Source of the DNA: Pelecanus crispus
Lineage: Eukaryota > Chordata > Aves > Pelecaniformes > Pelecanidae
Assembly (NCBI RefSeq): GCF_030463565.1
Contig: NC_134645.1
Coordinates: forward strand, 813,501-877,500
Length of the DNA: 64,000 nucleotides
Direction: 5' to 3'
Position numbers and translations under genes: made by a program. Shown here piece after piece: positions 34,346 through 45,300 of this stretch. Under the pieces are notes generated by a model. The model saw only the letters and a list, made by a program, of their open reading frames with translations. It was not told the DNA's origin and ran no database searches. Position 1 is the first letter of the stretch. Each line of letters opens with the position of its first letter.

Positions 34346-36790
34346 CATCAAAGTGGCTGACAATTATGAAATAAACAAATATCATTTGAGGCATTTTTGA
34401 GCAGAATCCAGCGCTACATAGATTAGCTTATTGATGTCGTTATCATATTGAATATTATTCATACTTCTGATATTTCTGCTGCGCAGCAGCGTTCGCTGCT
34501 CAGCAAACATCATATTATCTCGCTATGCAAAAGGCTTCATTAATCAAAACAGACAATAGGCCAGACGCTCTCCCTTTGAGACTGGGGTTTTGGATCTTCC
34601 AGGCTTTTTACCTTGTCTAAATGCCTTGTCCCTGTCAACGCAGAAAGCAACTCTTCAAAACAGATCGCTATAAAATGTGGTGCTAAAAGGAAAACGTTAC
34701 CTAATTCAGTCAAAAGAATTTCCCAGCTATTTTACAGTTTCCCTTTAATTTTTCATGACTCGTAGAAGAAAAACTTTTTCAGTGTTTCAGTCGGTACACG
34801 AGATTAATTCACTCATTTGTTAAAATACTAATGAAAGAGCCTGATAGATCTCTGTCCTTTACAGCAGAAGCAGCAGCAGCAGCAAGTGTTAAGATCGAGA
34901 AAGATGGAGTTGTCTGGCCAACGCGCGGTTGCGCTGCCTGCCTCGCTCGTTGGAGATGGGGAATGGACGGTGGATGGGGAGCTGGGAATGATGCGGCCAC
35001 GAAGCTGCTGCTCTCCAGAAAGAGGATCCTGGCAAAAACATGGCACAATCTTGACTTGGTGCAAAGGACCACATGCTGAAGGCGAGGTAGGACGCTTTTG
35101 TGGCTAGGAGAATGTTGGGGTGCAAAAATCTCCCCTGTGCCTCTGTAGGCTCACTGCAGGCTCATGAACGTACGGCTGCGTGCTGCGGGCGCAGAGCAGG
35201 CAGCGAGACGCTCGGGCGCACAGAGTCGTTCGTCCATTGGCAGAGTTTGCCAGGGGCAGATTTGAACCCCGTGACGGATGTTCTCCATCCCGCGATCCGT
35301 AACGAAGTCGAACTCTGGGTGGTTGCGGTCCGCGATGCGTGGCAGGCTCTGCCCCGGCGCGTGGGGCCGAGCTGCAGCCAGCCCAGCGCAGTACCGCTCC
35401 CCGCTGTGGGACCCGAACGGGCGGCTGTGGGATCGATTTTGGCTACGTGTTTGTGAGCCGTCGTCGTCTTCCTGCTTGCTTTTTGGTTACTGCAGGCCTG
35501 AAAGAGACATTCCATAATGATCTAAAATAGCACAAAAGAGTCTTTCCTGCACAGGAATACATCAGGACTGTTTCAGATTGAGCCACAGAAATTAAAGCGG
35601 TGGCAGTGCAGGGCACTCCAGAGCATAAGGCATAGATGCTTTCAGAGAAGACAGGAATGGAGCCTTTTGACGGTCTGCTGTGAGCGGTCTCGTTCAAATT
35701 CAGCCTCTTGTCTCGCATCTCAGAAAACCCAAATTCAGTTCTCATTTCGACAGAGAAACTCAACACCGTCAATCTCCTCTTTCCACTTCAGACAACAGCA
35801 GACACTTAATGGAGACTGGTTAATTCCTCGTGTCTACATCTTAGAAACAGAAGTGACTTGGAATTACTGGGAAAGCAGAGACACCCGAAATCTCTCAGAC
35901 ATCCTCTCCAGGCCCCTTGGCCTTGGAAAAACCCGAGTCGGGTCACGCCTGATCCCTTCTGGTCTTGGAGCCTCATATGCCGCGTAGGAGACTTGAAAAG
36001 CACTTTGAGATGGCCGGAGGGAGGGATACTTCCCCGGCAGACAGTCTCTAGGCCGGGCATTTCTGGTGCTCGTTAACACCACGGAGCCTTAAACAATGGC
36101 ATGTGCTTGTAACTAAATTCTCCAGGATTAATTCAAAATTCATTGACAGTGACATTACTAGAGACTTTTCAATTATGTCAACAGGCTTTGGATAAGGCCC
36201 TTGCGTTCTTAATAAACATTATATAGTTTTAAATGCTGTAGTCTTGTTCTTAAGTTTTTTATTTAATCAGCCATTATCGTTGGCTTCTGCGTTAACAAGT
36301 TCTTGCTGGAGGAACTCATTTCACCTGTCCTGTTGACAGCAAAAACCGCCTTCTTCAGCAAGACAATGTATTTTCTATTTATGCCTCAGAAACGAGTAAT
36401 AATAGGTTTCAAGGAACTGTAACATTTAATAAAAGCGTTTTATTACATGAAAATTTATTAAAATTTAAACATTAAATTCAACACGTTAATTACTATTTCC
36501 ATGCATTGACACTGACAGTCGGAAATGGATCCACACAACTGCTCTGCTGAGATATGTTCACTGGTGTTATTTGCTCTTTGATTACTAATGTATTATTAGT
36601 GCTCTTCATTTGGGACTTGATTCATTAACAAAAAGACTTATATGGGCATTATGTAAATTTTTTGTATGTCTTTTACATAGCTACCAGGGCATGTATTATG
36701 AATCTAATTGAAAAGAAAAGAAAAAAAAAAAAAAAGAAAGAAAATGTATTCAGGTCTGTCCTGACTTGTGGGTAAGCTCTAGCTAGATGT
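34346..36790. other. Unique flank with AT-rich candidate regulatory blocks
   Basis: AT-rich unique DNA at 34346-34830 includes a SOX-like agacaatagg and cttcattaatcaaaac near 34535-34560, and an imperfect palindrome around ctgctgcgcagcag at about 34478. Mixed DNA follows (34830-36060), then AT-rich unique DNA at 36080-36720 ending in an A-rich tract (36710-36745). No gene was recognised. Confidence 0.45.
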
Positions 36791-39700
36791 ACAGTCACTC
36801 TCAGAGATCGAACAAGTGCAGAGAGGAAAAAAAACCTCTTTTCAGTACATCACAGCCTGTGTTTCTGCAAATCCCTTTCTGGAGAACTCACGCACAAACC
36901 CCAGCCTGCTGTGTTTTGGCAGAAATTGCAAAATGGTGGCAAGGAACTAAGCTGAAATGTTCCGGCTCTCTCATCCACGTGTCTGCTGTATATGTCGGTG
37001 CTTGCAGCTAATCGCCCCTTTTGTTTTTAATCACCGATTTCTCTTTAATGCTTTTGAAGTCGTGATTTGGTTTACTCTAATCCAGACGTTGTCAGGCAAT
37101 ATTTGGATTTCTCACATTAAGTGAAACTCAACTACAGTCAGGGAGGGCCCTTAATCTGTAAAAGCTCATCATTTTCGTCACGGCAGCAGTGTGAGGCGGG
37201 GGGGTGTGCAGAGGCTAGCGGGGGGAGGCTTCGTCCCAAGACACCCTACACCAGGACACCGACGATTTCTACTTTATATAAAGAGTTTCCCATCTTTCTT
37301 GGACCAAGTGGCGTCCCCTCCATTTTCCGGCTTTAGACCAGAGGCTGTGGCAGACAATCTGCAGCGGGTACACACTGTGCGTGGATATATGGCTCGGGAA
37401 AACCCCAGGACAGCGATCTCCGATGGATGTAGTCAAGGGCCGGTGAGAGGGGAGAGGCCACGGGTGAGATGGGCAGGCGATCTGTAGCACCTGCGAAGAA
37501 AAAGCACGGAGCAGATAAGGGATAAGTAGGGCAGGAAGAGATTACGGCAGAAATCTTTGGAAAGATCCCAGTAGTGGGAGAGGCAGAAACGTATGATTTT
37601 TCACTCCGGTCTCCCTCGCGCGGCGTGACCCCGCTCTACCGCAGACAGCGTGTCCTGCTGCGGACGTAGCTGGGGGCTGGACCGGCCCCGCCGGGAGCGC
37701 GGCTGCCAGCGCCGCAGAACCCATCGTGCTGTGGCAGCGGGGCAGGCACCCTGCAGAGCACTGCGGGCACGCTGCTGGGCGCAGCCCTTCGGCGTGGGGG
37801 CGCGGGGTGACGCCTCGGCCCCCGAGCCTTTCGCTGGAAGACAGCAATGCAGGCTGCCTCTGGAAGCATGCGTCGTCCATCCCTCGCCCCCTTTTTTTCC
37901 CCTACAAAGATATATTCTTTCCCACTTTCTTCTCTTTCTCTCATCCCTTTTTTCTCCCGCAGGTGAGCGGCCTGTGGCCGGATGCTCAGCACAGTGAGGC
38001 GAATTCTGCACCTTCCGGGGTACTGCTACAGCTCCAGAGGAAAGCAGGATGCTAAAAGCACGCATGGTTTCCTCCCTAAATTAAAAAGAGTGCGTAAAGC
38101 TGTTGAGCGCACATCAATCCCTGCATTTGAATCGAGAGATACTTTCGTTTGGCAGCTATTGGGGAAAACCACGTAATTTCATTCAAAGTGTATTTTGTAA
38201 GACAGAAGGAGACAGATTTCTTTGACAGTTTTACAGCTCTTATCAGATTACATTAAAATTAAATTAAAACAACCTAAAAGAAGTGTTAAGTACTGAAGGG
38301 AGAACACAAACAAAACACGCCTCTTTGTAGGCTTTCAGGGACTGGGTGCTGATGTTAGTTATCAGGGATGTGAGTAATAAGATTATTCCCCAGTGGATTA
38401 TGAGCCCGTCGGTGTCGGCGCGGGGGATCGTGTCGCAGGCCTGGGGCTGCGCAGGGCGAGCGCGTGCCCTGCACCGCGGCGCGGAACAGAAGGGCAAGAG
38501 GAGCAAAATGGGAAAAATACTGGGGCGGGGACCAGGCTAAGGCTTCTTATTTCCTTATTTTTTGGTTTAACAGAACATTGTTTAACCCGGTCTGCTTTCC
38601 TTTCTGGGACGCCAGTTACCCCAGCCCCTCCCGGCCCCTTTCCTCCACCGGGACCATTTTGCCACCATCTCCCCAGTTTGTCCCCAGGACCCCTAACGCT
38701 CCCCGCAGCTCCTCCCCGGGATGACGACCCTCCGCCGTGCCTTGCCCGTTTCCCCGGCCGAGAGGTTTGGAGCGAGGGAGGCTGTGGGAGGCGGGCAGTC
38801 CTCCGAGCCCGCGCCTCGGCAGGGCAATGCCGAGCCGCCCGCCTCCTCCTGAGCAGCAGCGCTGGCCCCCGTGCAACGGGGCACCCTCGAGACCCCTTCG
38901 CGGTCGCTCCACCGCGGTCCACAACTGAAAAAAAAACTACCAGGGTTGGAAAGGTCTGCTAAAGAAATAAACTCTGCGGTCCCGTGAATCTCACCTCCCG
39001 CCCCGAGCTGTCGGGTGGAGATCAACCCCTCTCAACCGCGACCTGGAAAGCTTACTTTGGGAATAAGGTTTTCCAGTATGTAAATATAACGTGTGCTCGT
39101 AATTTTAGATAGTACCAGAAGCGTTTGAAAGTTTTGATGTTATTTTAGCAAGCACAAATATTTTCGAAAGCAGTTTAGTCTTCCAGAACCAAACCTGGTA
39201 CGTCACTGGTACAGGCTTTAGAAAGCCAGATTCTTTGCCTGTTTTGAAAAATAACAAAATTGTAGTAGATGAAAGTGTTTTCTCATTCAAACGCCACACA
39301 GCATTTGACAGCTTTCGGCACTGACAGTCAGCGATGCATTCAAAATACGCGTCAGCCCGACAGAGCGCGGTTCATGGCTGACATTCTGAAATAACAAGTT
39401 TTTAGTGTCTCACCTCGGTGTCAAAGGGCAGACTATTTATTTTAACGTAGATATTAGCCATGAGAGCTGTTATGAGGGACCTTCTAGGGGGGGAAGAAAA
39501 GCAATTTAACTATGAAGCAACCACGAAAACCTTTTTATTTCTATTTTATCTGCCCCCACGACTGAGCAGGAACATCATGCTGATGCAAAGGCTCCGGAGA
39601 AGTCTTAGCTCTACAAGTAACTCTCAAGGAGGGCAGGGGATCGCGTCCGCAGCTGAGATGCCAACGCTCCATTTTTATTTTTTCCCCCACGTATTTTTAA

Positions 39701-41311
39701 AGAAAAGGGCAAGCCGTGGTGGACCTGGCTTGCAAAGTCAGGATCTGGGGAAAAAAAGTGCCCAATTTTAGAAAGGTAGGCAAGCTCAGACCCAGTTCTC
39801 ACCCCTCAGTTCTTGGGAGAATGTGAACGCGCGCTGTGATGGAGCTCTCCATAACACGTCTTTGCTTTCAATAAACTGAGGAACGAGAAAGAAGAGTACG
39901 TCTTTTATTATGAGTGCGTTTTATGTGAATTCAATAATAAAAGGCTCCCAAATCTGCAAATCCTTTGCATATGTGTTTTCTTGAGTAGGTAAGCTTTTAT
40001 ATGAGCTAAAGCCTTCCATATCTTATTGAGCCATTTATTTATAGCGGATATGCGAAGGCTAAGCCAGCCAGCCAGCTATGGTTATTCAAGTGACAGAAGC
40101 TAATTTGGGGACTGTTAAGTACCGCTACATCAATTCAGCAAAGCTTTTTACTTTACATTTAAATTCGGTTTATCCGAGCTGGAGGCTGAAGGTCTTGAAA
40201 AACACTAGGAACGCCGTCACGCAGCACCGAAACCCCGCAGAGGAACCCGGGCCCGCAGGACGGGGCCGCCCCGTGGGTGCCCAAAAGCTGGTCCTGATGC
40301 TCTGGAGCCTCCCGAGCCGCGTCCTCAGCCGTGCCGCTACGGCCTCGCAGCTACGGCCGACGCTTTCACGTGGCGGCCGTCGGACACTGGTTCTAATGAA
40401 GGGTAGTGATGATGAGGATGATCTCGTACTCATTGTATACCGACTGCAGTTCTAATTCTGCTTAAGCACTGCATCGCTCTCCGCCATTTTCTCTGTGGAT
40501 GTAGCATTTCTTCTCCTTAAATTCAAATACCCTCGCGGTAGCTGACTGAACTTTCTTTATTGGGGCCCTGGAATCTAAGCGCTGATTTGGCAACTTCCTT
40601 TCAAAGGGATCTAAGTTTTTGTCTGACAATTAAAAACTGTGTTTTTCTTTTCTACTTCGTTTCCCAGCTGGAGATGTGAATGCAGGGTTTGTCCGGGCTC
40701 ACTGGAGGTGCTGTGGCTTTCTCCACTGACCGATGGATTTTGGTGAGAGGACATCACCAACGAGCTCTGCCAGCTAGACAGAGCGGCAATTCAGAGGCAA
40801 CAGAATCGGGAATTTTATTGAGATGTTTGATTTCTGTACAAATGGAAATAAGCCATTTGCATTTTCTGGTTAGTTTTTTCCTCAAAAACAGAGTGTATGA
40901 TAAACTCAGTAAAACAGACTTTTAAGGGGGGGGTGTCTGTTACTGTAACGGTTCAGCAGCTCCCAATTATTTTTTGAATTAACATCCTAGCGCCTTGCCA
41001 AGTCCCTATTTCCCCCGTTTTCCAGAGACACGGAGATCACTGCCTCGCCCCGCGTTACGGACAGGCCGGGGCCCGGCGCTCCTCAGCACCGGCCTGGAGG
41101 CTTGACTGCGCACCACAGCCATTTTAACTGCTGTCATAAGACCTGAATGAACAGGTTTAATACTATTATATGAAGAGGTGAAGTAATAATTTAGGAAAAA
41201 ATGCTCTAAATCTCAACAGCCCCGAAGCCTATGCCGCAGATGCCCAAGGCGAGGGCGCGCCTGCCGCCTCCCGCCCTGGCAACGCTCTCGTTAGCCCTCT
41301 GAAGCCTTTAA
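36791..41311. other. Unique flank leading to the KIZ upstream repeat
   Basis: Mixed DNA has CpG-rich patches at 37600-37830, 38400-38560 and 38610-38900 and AT-rich unique blocks at 38040-38300, 39050-39460 and 39840-40160. Short open frames were checked by eye for domains; none was recognised. No mobile element was seen in this stretch. Confidence 0.5.
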
Positions 41312-41677
41312 AAGGCTTAAACGTGCCTTAAAGGCTTAAAAATGCCACGAAGGCTTAAAAATACCGCGAAGGCTTAGAAACGCCACGAAGGCTTAAAAAC
41401 GCCACGAAGGCTTAGAAACGCCATGAAGGCTTAGAAACGCCACGAAGGCTTAGAAACACCAGGAAGGCTTAGAAACGCCACGAAGGCTTAGAAACGCCAC
41501 GAAGGCTTAGAAACGCCACGAAGGCTTAGAAACGCCACGAAGGCTTAGAAACACCAGGAAGGCTTAGAAACGCCATGAAGGCTTAGAAACGCCACGAAGG
41601 CTTAGAAACACCAGGAAGGCTTAGAAACGCCACGAAGGCTTAGAAACGCCACGAAGGCTTAGAAACGCCACGAAGGC
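41312..41677. repeat. 19-bp minisatellite upstream of KIZ
   Basis: About 19 tandem copies of a unit close to aaggcttagaaacgccacg. The left end is the most diverged (aaggcttaaacgtgccttaa), and the units to the right are nearly identical. A variant unit with 'caccaggaagg' recurs at about 41456, 41551 and 41608, spaced by five and three units, which suggests segmental amplification. It lies about 100 bases before the CR1 fragment and about 600 bases before the KIZ start. Confidence 0.97.
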
Positions 41678-41776
41678 CGGCCCGGGGCGGGGGGCCGCAG
41701 CCCTTTCCCCTCCTCCTTGCAGCTCACTGGGCTGCAGCCCCGCAGGTGCCCCCGCCGCGGCCGTGCGCACGTACGC

Positions 41777-42084
41777 GTCTCTTCTCCCACGTAGTTAGCG
41801 ATAGGATGAGAGGAAACGGGCTCAAGCTGCGCCAGGGGAGGTTTAGGTTGGATATTGGGAGAAATTTCTTCACGGAAAGGGTGGTCAAGCATTGGAACAG
41901 GCTGCCCAGAGAGGTGGGGGAGTCCCCATCCCTGGAAGCGTTCAAAAAACGGGCAGAGGTGGCACTTGGGGACATGGTTCAGTCTGGTCTAGCCTTGATT
42001 GGTTTAGTGTGGACTTGGTAGTGTAGGTTAATGGTTGGACTGGATGATCTTAAAGGGCTTTTCCAACCTAAACGATTCTATGAA
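41777..42084 (+). mobile_element. CR1 LINE 3' end, simple form, immediately upstream of the KIZ promoter
   Basis: The fragment carries the 3'-coding remnant and UTR of bird CR1: 'gataggatgagaggaaacgg', 'aggtttaggttggatattgg', 'caggctgcccagagaggtgg'. It ends with 'ggactggatgatcttaaagg' and 'ttccaacctaaacgattcta'. Unlike the copies at 17.4 and 42.9 kb it has only one tail: the sequence passes from 'acatggttcagtctgg' directly to 'ttgattggtttagtg'. It is 5'-truncated and non-coding, and it ends about 175 bases before the KIZ start codon. Confidence 0.95.
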
Positions 42085-42157
42085 ATGCATACACCTACAG
42101 ACGCGTGTGGGCGCCGGGCCCTGTGTGCACACCCAGTGCAGGCCCGCGCCCCGCCCC

Positions 42158-42171
42158 GTCCCCATGGCAAC
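42158..42171 (+). promoter_or_regulatory. KIZ: RFX-type X-box in the KIZ promoter
   Basis: The 14 bases GTCCCCATGGCAAC fit the relaxed X-box pattern GTHNYYATRRNAAC, with a perfect right half-site (GGCAAC) and a two-base centre AT. RFX factors bind such sites in promoters of many cilium and centrosome genes. The centre is about 92 bases upstream of the chosen start codon, inside the CpG-rich promoter. The site contains the alternative in-frame ATG at 42164. Binding itself is inferred. Confidence 0.6.
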
Positions 42172-42259
42172 GCGCGCGGGGGGCGGTGGCTTCCGGGGCG
42201 GGCCCGGCGCGGTGCAGGGCGGGAGCCGTCGCTCTGGCCACCGCCGTAAACAGGGCGGC

Positions 42260-42354
42260 ATGAGCGGGCCCGGCCCCGGCGGGCCCCGGCCCGGCGGCAA
42301 GGACGGGCTGGGCTGCGAGGCGCTCGGCGGCCTCCTGCGGCGCCTCCGCGACAG
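42260..42354 (+). CDS. KIZ: KIZ exon 1 (start codon and N-terminus)
   Basis: The exon encodes residues 1-31 plus two bases of codon 32. It begins MSGPGPGG, is rich in Gly and Pro, then becomes the helical segment CEALGGLLRRLRD that leads into the coiled coil. The 3' border is GACAG|GTGAGG, a strong donor. The split codon AG+T gives Ser32, which produces LRDSEAKRL across the junction, and human kizuna has the same LRDSE order. The ATG at 42260 has G at -3. An in-frame ATG at 42164 would add 32 Gly/Arg-rich residues, but it has a poorer context (C at -3) and lies inside an RFX-type X-box, so I prefer 42260. The exon sits in a CpG island, and the 5' UTR start is not determinable. Confidence 0.87.
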
Positions 42355-45300
42355 GTGAGGAGACCGCAGGCCGCTCCGCCCGGCCCCGCTCCCCGGCGGC
42401 GGCCGCCCCGGGCCCGTCCCGCCGGGCCTCCCCTCAGCGCGGCGGGGCCGGCCCGCACCGCACGCCGCTCTCCGCGGGGGCCGGGCCGCTGGGCGCCCCG
42501 CGGGGCGGCTGCCGGGTCCCTGCCCCGAGGGGGACCGGGGCGGGCGGGGTCCCGCCTCCCCGCGCGGTGCTTTCGTGCCCGGGAGGGCGCAGCGGGGCCG
42601 GGCCTGGGGGCTGCCTCCGGGCGGGGGGGTCCCCAGCTGGGGCTCTGGGCGCTGCTGCGGGCTGGCTCTGTGTGCGGAGGGTGTGTAAAGCCGGCTTACC
42701 GGCTTCGTTCTGCTCCGTGACCTCTGTGTCGGCACCCTGGGGGGCTCCCGAAAGCGCTGCAGCCCCTGCTGCTGCCTGCCCGAGAAGTTCCCCCGGAGCA
42801 CTCCTTGGGGGGGGGGACGCCGGCTGTGCCGGGGCTCGCCGGTGGGAATCGGCGCCGGCCCCGGTGGTTTTGGGGATGTTTCATCCGCTTTAGCAGCAAC
42901 TTCAAAAGTTTGTGTTCAAAAAAACGGGTAGATGTGGCACTCTGGGACATGGTTTAGTGGGCACGGGGGTGTTGGGTTGATGGTTGGACTGATGATCTTA
43001 GAGGTCTTTTCCAACCTTAGTGATTCCTAGTTTTACTTTCATTAATAATAATCCGCCAAGCCAGGAAACATGAAATTATTCCTCTCCCCTGAATTGGTTT
43101 AGTGGTGGGCTCGGTAGCGTTAGGTTAATGGTTGGACTGGATGAGCTTAAAGGGCTTTTCCAACCTAAAGGATTCAGTGATTCTGTGAAAATGACTTGCT
43201 TTAAGCAACCGAGCAAATAATATCGATGCTGATACTTCACAGCTGGCTACTTGATGAATGGACATGCACCGATGCTTCTCTCACAGACATCTTAATCTTT
43301 ACAAAAAACATCTTTTAGGTGTTTCGGTTTGTGGGTGCTTCGGGGCAGGTCTGACTTTCAGGAAAAAAGCAAGCGTACGTGGCGATGTGCGCTTTCGGAA
43401 GGGGCCTTGGCCTGAAGGATCCCAGTCAACGGTCGGCTCTGGAGCTGTGCGCAATTAGCGATGCTCCTGGCCTGCTACTCGCTGCAATAACCGCAGTAAT
43501 TGGTGTCAATTAGCGGTTTTTTTTTCTGGCCAGAGGAAGTCTCTCGAGGTCACTTATGGTGTACTGTTATGAAGTTGCTTTTTGAGCAGTACCTGTTTTC
43601 TGTCTAATACAGAAGACTCTGATTTCTGGGTCTCATGCTAGCATCTCAAACATACAGTAGTAGCAGAAGTAGTAACACCATGGCCATCAGCATCTAAACT
43701 CGCATGTAGATAGCGCTTTACGAAAATGCTGCGTATATTTTCACTAATATCCTGTTCTGGTCTGGAAGACCACTGGCAAACAAGACAGGAATAACTTGCT
43801 GTTTAAAAGACTGGATAAGAATATACAAAGTATACGTTTATTGTATAGAAATTATTAAAGATGTGGGCCCTGGGTAGGGAAAACACTTTATCTAAATTGC
43901 AGCATTAGAAAATGGAGGGGGCAGACTAAAATCTGAGTGTTCTAGACTGCATGCTGCTTTAAACCATGTCTTTGTGTGCAGATGTCCCTCGTGTTAGGAC
44001 TAGAGATGTCTTGCGCGTCCCGAGAGCCCGATCTGCGTGGAGGCTGGTCACCCCTTTTCTAGCTGCTCTGTTGCCTGAGCTAGGGCTGAGCTCGCACTGC
44101 CCAAATGGAGTACCCCTCTTCGGCTCCTCCGACACCTCTGGGAACGCAGTACATTTCGGACGTCAGCTCCTCTGTCTAATTTGGCTGCACCAAAAGATTC
44201 AGGAGTCATTTGGGGAAGGGGAATTCCAGGCAGACAGGCAACATGACTGCATAGGCGAGAGCCCACTTAACAGGTCTTGTGATGATAAGCAGACCTTTTC
44301 TTCCTGGCACACTTCTGCTGTATGTACTTTAAAATATAACAGATGTATTTGTACTTGGTGGTGTTGACAAACGAGGAGTAATTCTTTTATGCCAGACTGT
44401 AAGTTGCATGCTGCTGTGGCCTCTGGGAATGGTGCTGCAGAGGCCGTTGCCCCTTCAGAATGTCTCGAAGTGATACCTTTTATCTAAACAACTTTTTAAA
44501 GTGGAAAATATTAAAAAAATGGTTAAAGCACTGGAGCATTTCATCTTTTTAAGTCCTGCTTTGGAATTCTGCACTGATCTAATCCCAAGTCACCTGTTCT
44601 AAGACCTGAAGTACCCGGCAGCTGTTTCGCCCCTGACTGCAGTCCTGCTTTCAGGTCGCAGTTGTGCTTAAGCAAACAACGAGCCACTACTAATAAGCCG
44701 TGTGTACAAGAGCTTGAATATGGCAAGGAAGCTGCTGCTTGGTTATGTCTCCTATCTGACTTGGTCAACTAGAAGGGAGTTCTCATGAATATTTCTCTTC
44801 CACCTGTTCTCATAAATCTTTTTTTTTTTCTTTAAATATCTAAGTTCTGAAGTGCTTGAGAAGTTAGCCACCAGATATTAAGCTTCTGATAAACAGTCAG
44901 CATGGACTGCCTCGAGCCTTGTGCAAAAAACCCATAGCTGTATCTGAAATTACATGTTAGACTCTGTTGGCCATGTTTTATTTCCTAACGCTGGTACTTT
45001 GTCTGCTCTAAATATAAAAATTACTGCATGCGTAGGTCTCTGTACGTAGGTCAGTGGTATCTGTGTTGCGTACAAAATTGTAGAGAGTTAGGTTTAAGGT
45101 GTCTAAGATAAGTGAAGTGGGGTAGAGAGTTTGCCTTCTGTGTTTTACACAGAGCTGGCCGTGTTGTGATTACTCAGCACTTAATCTTCAGCGGTTGCTG
45201 GTGAGCAAGGCAGTGTTTGAGCAGCGTGGGCGATGAAGTAAATGAATGATATAGTTAAGTGCTGTACTTAACACTGTGACTAACTTTGCAATTAGCTTCG

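Larger units (their letters stand above)
42090..42870. promoter_or_regulatory. KIZ: CpG-rich promoter and first-exon island of KIZ
   Basis: CpG and GC content rise sharply just after a CR1 tail ends at about 42084 and stay high through exon 1 and about 500 bases of intron 1. GC-box-like runs (ccgccccg, ggggcggg) lie between 42148 and 42200, and there is no TATA box. This is the usual housekeeping promoter type. The unique sequence between the CR1 end and the start codon is only about 175 bases long, so the core promoter is compact. Confidence 0.75.

Noticed and set aside
42164..42259. Upstream in-frame ATG as the KIZ start codon
   Set aside because: Poor Kozak context (C at -3), within an RFX-type X-box, and it would add a Gly/Arg-rich segment with no counterpart I know in kizuna.
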